From Phycisphaerales bacterium UBA7800 (GTDB lineage Bacteria > Planctomycetota > Phycisphaerae > Phycisphaerales > Phycisphaeraceae): 64,000 nt of DNA. Where the stretch lies: contig DLCK01000076.1 in the NCBI GenBank assembly GCA_002480565.1, forward strand, positions 127,595-191,594. The letters run 5' to 3'. The translations under genes were made by a program, and so were the position numbers. Positions 61,947-64,000 of the stretch are shown one piece after another; position 1 is the first letter of the stretch, and each line of letters starts with the position of its first letter. Below the pieces are notes generated by a model. That model did not search any database, was not told the origin of the DNA, and saw nothing but the letters and a program-made list of their open reading frames with translations.

Positions 61947-63959
61947 ATGACAGTACAAACATGGACCTACATCTTTGTGGGCCTTTCATTCGGACTTTAT
62001 TTATTCATTGCATGGATCAGTCGTGTCCGTGACACCAAAGGTTTTTATGTTGCAGGCCAAGGCGTTCCCGCCATTGCTAACGGGATGGCGACCGCTGCAG
62101 ACTGGATGAGTGCTGCATCATTCATCTCCATGGCCGGACTCATCTCTACAATGGGCTACTCCGGTGGCGTCTACCTTATGGGTTGGACAGGCGGCTATGT
62201 GTTACTGGCATTACTGCTTGCCCCCTACCTGCGAAAATTTGGACACTTCACTGTGCCGGACTTTATCGGTGACCGTTACAATGTGGCTTATCAAGGTGAC
62301 AGGAACGATCTATGGAGTCGCGTCAAAGCCAATCCTGCGCGATTCGTCGCCGTGGTCTGCGCCATCTTTGTGAGCTTCACCTATGTCGTAGGACAGATGA
62401 AAGGTGTCGGCGTGGTCTTCTCACGATTCCTGGATGTCTCACTGACCACCGGGGTATTCATCGGCATGGCAATCGTCTTCATCTACGCGGTTCTCGGTGG
62501 CATGAAAGGCATCACCTGGACGCAAGTCGCCCAATACTGGGTACTGATCACTGCGTTTCTCGTGCAAACCATTGCCATCTCCATGAACCTTACAGGTACA
62601 CCCATCCCACAGATCGGCTTAGGTTCCAAAGTGCTTGAATCGGTCGATCCAATGCAGCCGTACTTGTTACAAAAACTCAATCAGATTAATCAAGACTTTG
62701 GCTTCTCCAATTACACAGCGGCCTTTATGGATGGTAAATGGAACAAGCTCAATGTGTTCTGCGTGGCCTTGGCGTTGATGTGTGGCACCGCGGGATTACC
62801 ACATGTCATTATCCGTTTCTATACCGTCAAATCCGTCAAAGATGCTCGCTGGTCAGGCTTGTGGGCATTGCTGTTTATCAGCTTGCTTTACCTTTCAGCA
62901 CCGGCATTGGCAGGATTCGCACGTTACTACATGCTCGATTCAACCGCCGGACTCAATGGCAGAACACAGGAAACTTTGCCACAGTGGTATCACTCATGGC
63001 GTAAGAGTGGCCTGGTTTCATGGTTTGATCTTAATGGCGATGGCAAAGTCCAGTTCACCAATAACATGACTGGTGCGCCTGTTAGCATTGCTGCTGATAA
63101 ACAACGTGAAGGTGGCCCGACACAGATTCAACCCAACGAAATTTTCAAGATTGATGCCATCCCAATGGCTCAGCGTGAAGTGATGTTGGCGGACACAAAA
63201 ACCTGGCTGGCAAATCATTCACACGGGTCAGCACTCAAGGAATTGATTACACTTGGAGCCAAGCATCATCCCGACAAGGATATGATCGTACTCGCATCAC
63301 CTGAAATGGCAGGACTGGCCAACTGGATCATCGCATTCATGGCAGCAGGCGGGATGGCGGCAGCACTCTCCACGGCATCTGGACTGTTACTGGTCATCAG
63401 TTCGTCCATTGCACATGACTTGTACTACCGCGTTGCAAACCCACAAGCATCAGAAGCAAGTCGTTTACTCGTCGGCCGAATCGTCATTGGCTGTGCGATC
63501 CTCGTTGCTGGATACTTTGGTATTCATCCTCCCGGGTTTGTCGGCGAAGTGGTTGCATTTGCATTTGGACTGGCGGCAGCCTCATTCTTCCCTGCGATTG
63601 TCCTGGGTATTTTCTCACGACGTGTAGGCACCATCCCCGCTGTGACCGGCATGGTTGTTGGCTTGTCTTTCACCATGTTCTACATCATGACGCAACGGGC
63701 TGACGCTATCCTGCTCAATGCGGAAGTCGCTGCAGCAATCTTCGGGCCGCCCGACTCCGCGATTCGCCAGCCGTGGTTCTTTGGGATTAACGCTCAAGGT
63801 ATCGGGTCAGTTGGCATGTTGCTCAATCTGTTTGTGACACTCGCTCTGACGCCCATGTTCCCACCGCCCACCAAGGAAGTTCAGGACATGGTCGAAGGTA
63901 TCCGTGAACCTGAAGGTGAATCACCAGCTGTGGTGATTGAAGGTGCTCCCGGTCACTGA
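61947..63959 (+). CDS. Sodium:solute symporter (VC_2705-like)
   Basis: A 670-residue integral membrane protein of the sodium:solute symporter family with about 13 hydrophobic helices. Typical text includes F-Y-V-A-G-Q-G-V-P-A-I-A-N-G-M-A-T-A-A-D-W-M-S-A-A-S-F and G-G-M-K-G-I-T-W-T-Q-V-A-Q. A hydrophilic insert of about 130 residues (around 330-460) includes a calcium-type loop D-L-N-G-D-G-K-V-Q. Its partner is the DUF4212 protein just upstream. Known relatives take up acetate or similar small carboxylates; the substrate here is not shown. AGAGAG upstream supports the start, and the stop is at 63957. The last 41 bases of the window hold no terminator. Confidence 0.92.
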   Translation: MTVQTWTYIFVGLSFGLYLFIAWISRVRDTKGFYVAGQGVPAIANGMATAADWMSAASFISMAGLISTMGYSGGVYLMGWTGGYVLLALLLAPYLRKFGHFTVPDFIGDRYNVAYQGDRNDLWSRVKANPARFVAVVCAIFVSFTYVVGQMKGVGVVFSRFLDVSLTTGVFIGMAIVFIYAVLGGMKGITWTQVAQYWVLITAFLVQTIAISMNLTGTPIPQIGLGSKVLESVDPMQPYLLQKLNQINQDFGFSNYTAAFMDGKWNKLNVFCVALALMCGTAGLPHVIIRFYTVKSVKDARWSGLWALLFISLLYLSAPALAGFARYYMLDSTAGLNGRTQETLPQWYHSWRKSGLVSWFDLNGDGKVQFTNNMTGAPVSIAADKQREGGPTQIQPNEIFKIDAIPMAQREVMLADTKTWLANHSHGSALKELITLGAKHHPDKDMIVLASPEMAGLANWIIAFMAAGGMAAALSTASGLLLVISSSIAHDLYYRVANPQASEASRLLVGRIVIGCAILVAGYFGIHPPGFVGEVVAFAFGLAAASFFPAIVLGIFSRRVGTIPAVTGMVVGLSFTMFYIMTQRADAILLNAEVAAAIFGPPDSAIRQPWFFGINAQGIGSVGMLLNLFVTLALTPMFPPPTKEVQDMVEGIREPEGESPAVVIEGAPGH

Positions 63960-64000
63960 TCTTGATCACGCTTATTTGAACTGAACCACTACCGGCTGAA

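Overview
The window looks like chromosomal DNA of a Planctomycetota bacterium, most likely class Phycisphaerae. The clues are two pseudopilin-like proteins with the F-T-L-I-E signal (one with an H-X9-DG type C-terminus), a LacI regulator next to them, an agarase-like (GH50-like) enzyme with a CBM9-like domain, several lipoproteins, and one gigantic repetitive surface-type protein. The phylum assignment is inferred from gene content; there is no rRNA or other marker here.

Positions 1-45980 are one uninterrupted plus-strand reading frame of at least 15,320 codons, still open at the left edge, so the true start lies outside. The protein is a mosaic: propeller-like repeats, a von Willebrand A domain, a ~7.3 kb block of flagellin-hook-IN-like repeats, an embedded leishmanolysin-like protease, ~22 kb of propeller-like repeats, a PPC-type domain, ~9 kb of beta-helix-like repeats, an Ig-like domain and a C-terminal HExxHxxGxxH metalloprotease. 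A perfect 15-bp hairpin terminator follows. It is best read as a secreted or surface giant protein, perhaps an adhesin or predation-type protein. Its function is not known from sequence.

Positions 46192-50684 hold small housekeeping and envelope genes: an MBL-fold hydrolase (-), divergent to an OmpH/Skp-like lipoprotein (+), a tiny lipoprotein (+), the folK-queE pair (-; pterin and queuosine pathways), and a 341-aa lipoprotein of unknown function (+) with its own terminator.

Positions 50996-57486 form a polysaccharide-use cluster: a LacI regulator, two pseudopilin-like proteins and a GH50-like agarase with a duplicated N-terminal module and a C-terminal CBM9-like domain. A bidirectional terminator separates it from minus-strand ilvC. 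Upstream of ilvC, on the same strand, is an 842-aa secreted protein joining a CBM9-like domain to a serine beta-lactamase-like domain. Divergent from it is a two-gene sodium:solute symporter operon (DUF4212 small subunit plus large subunit), complete just before the right edge.
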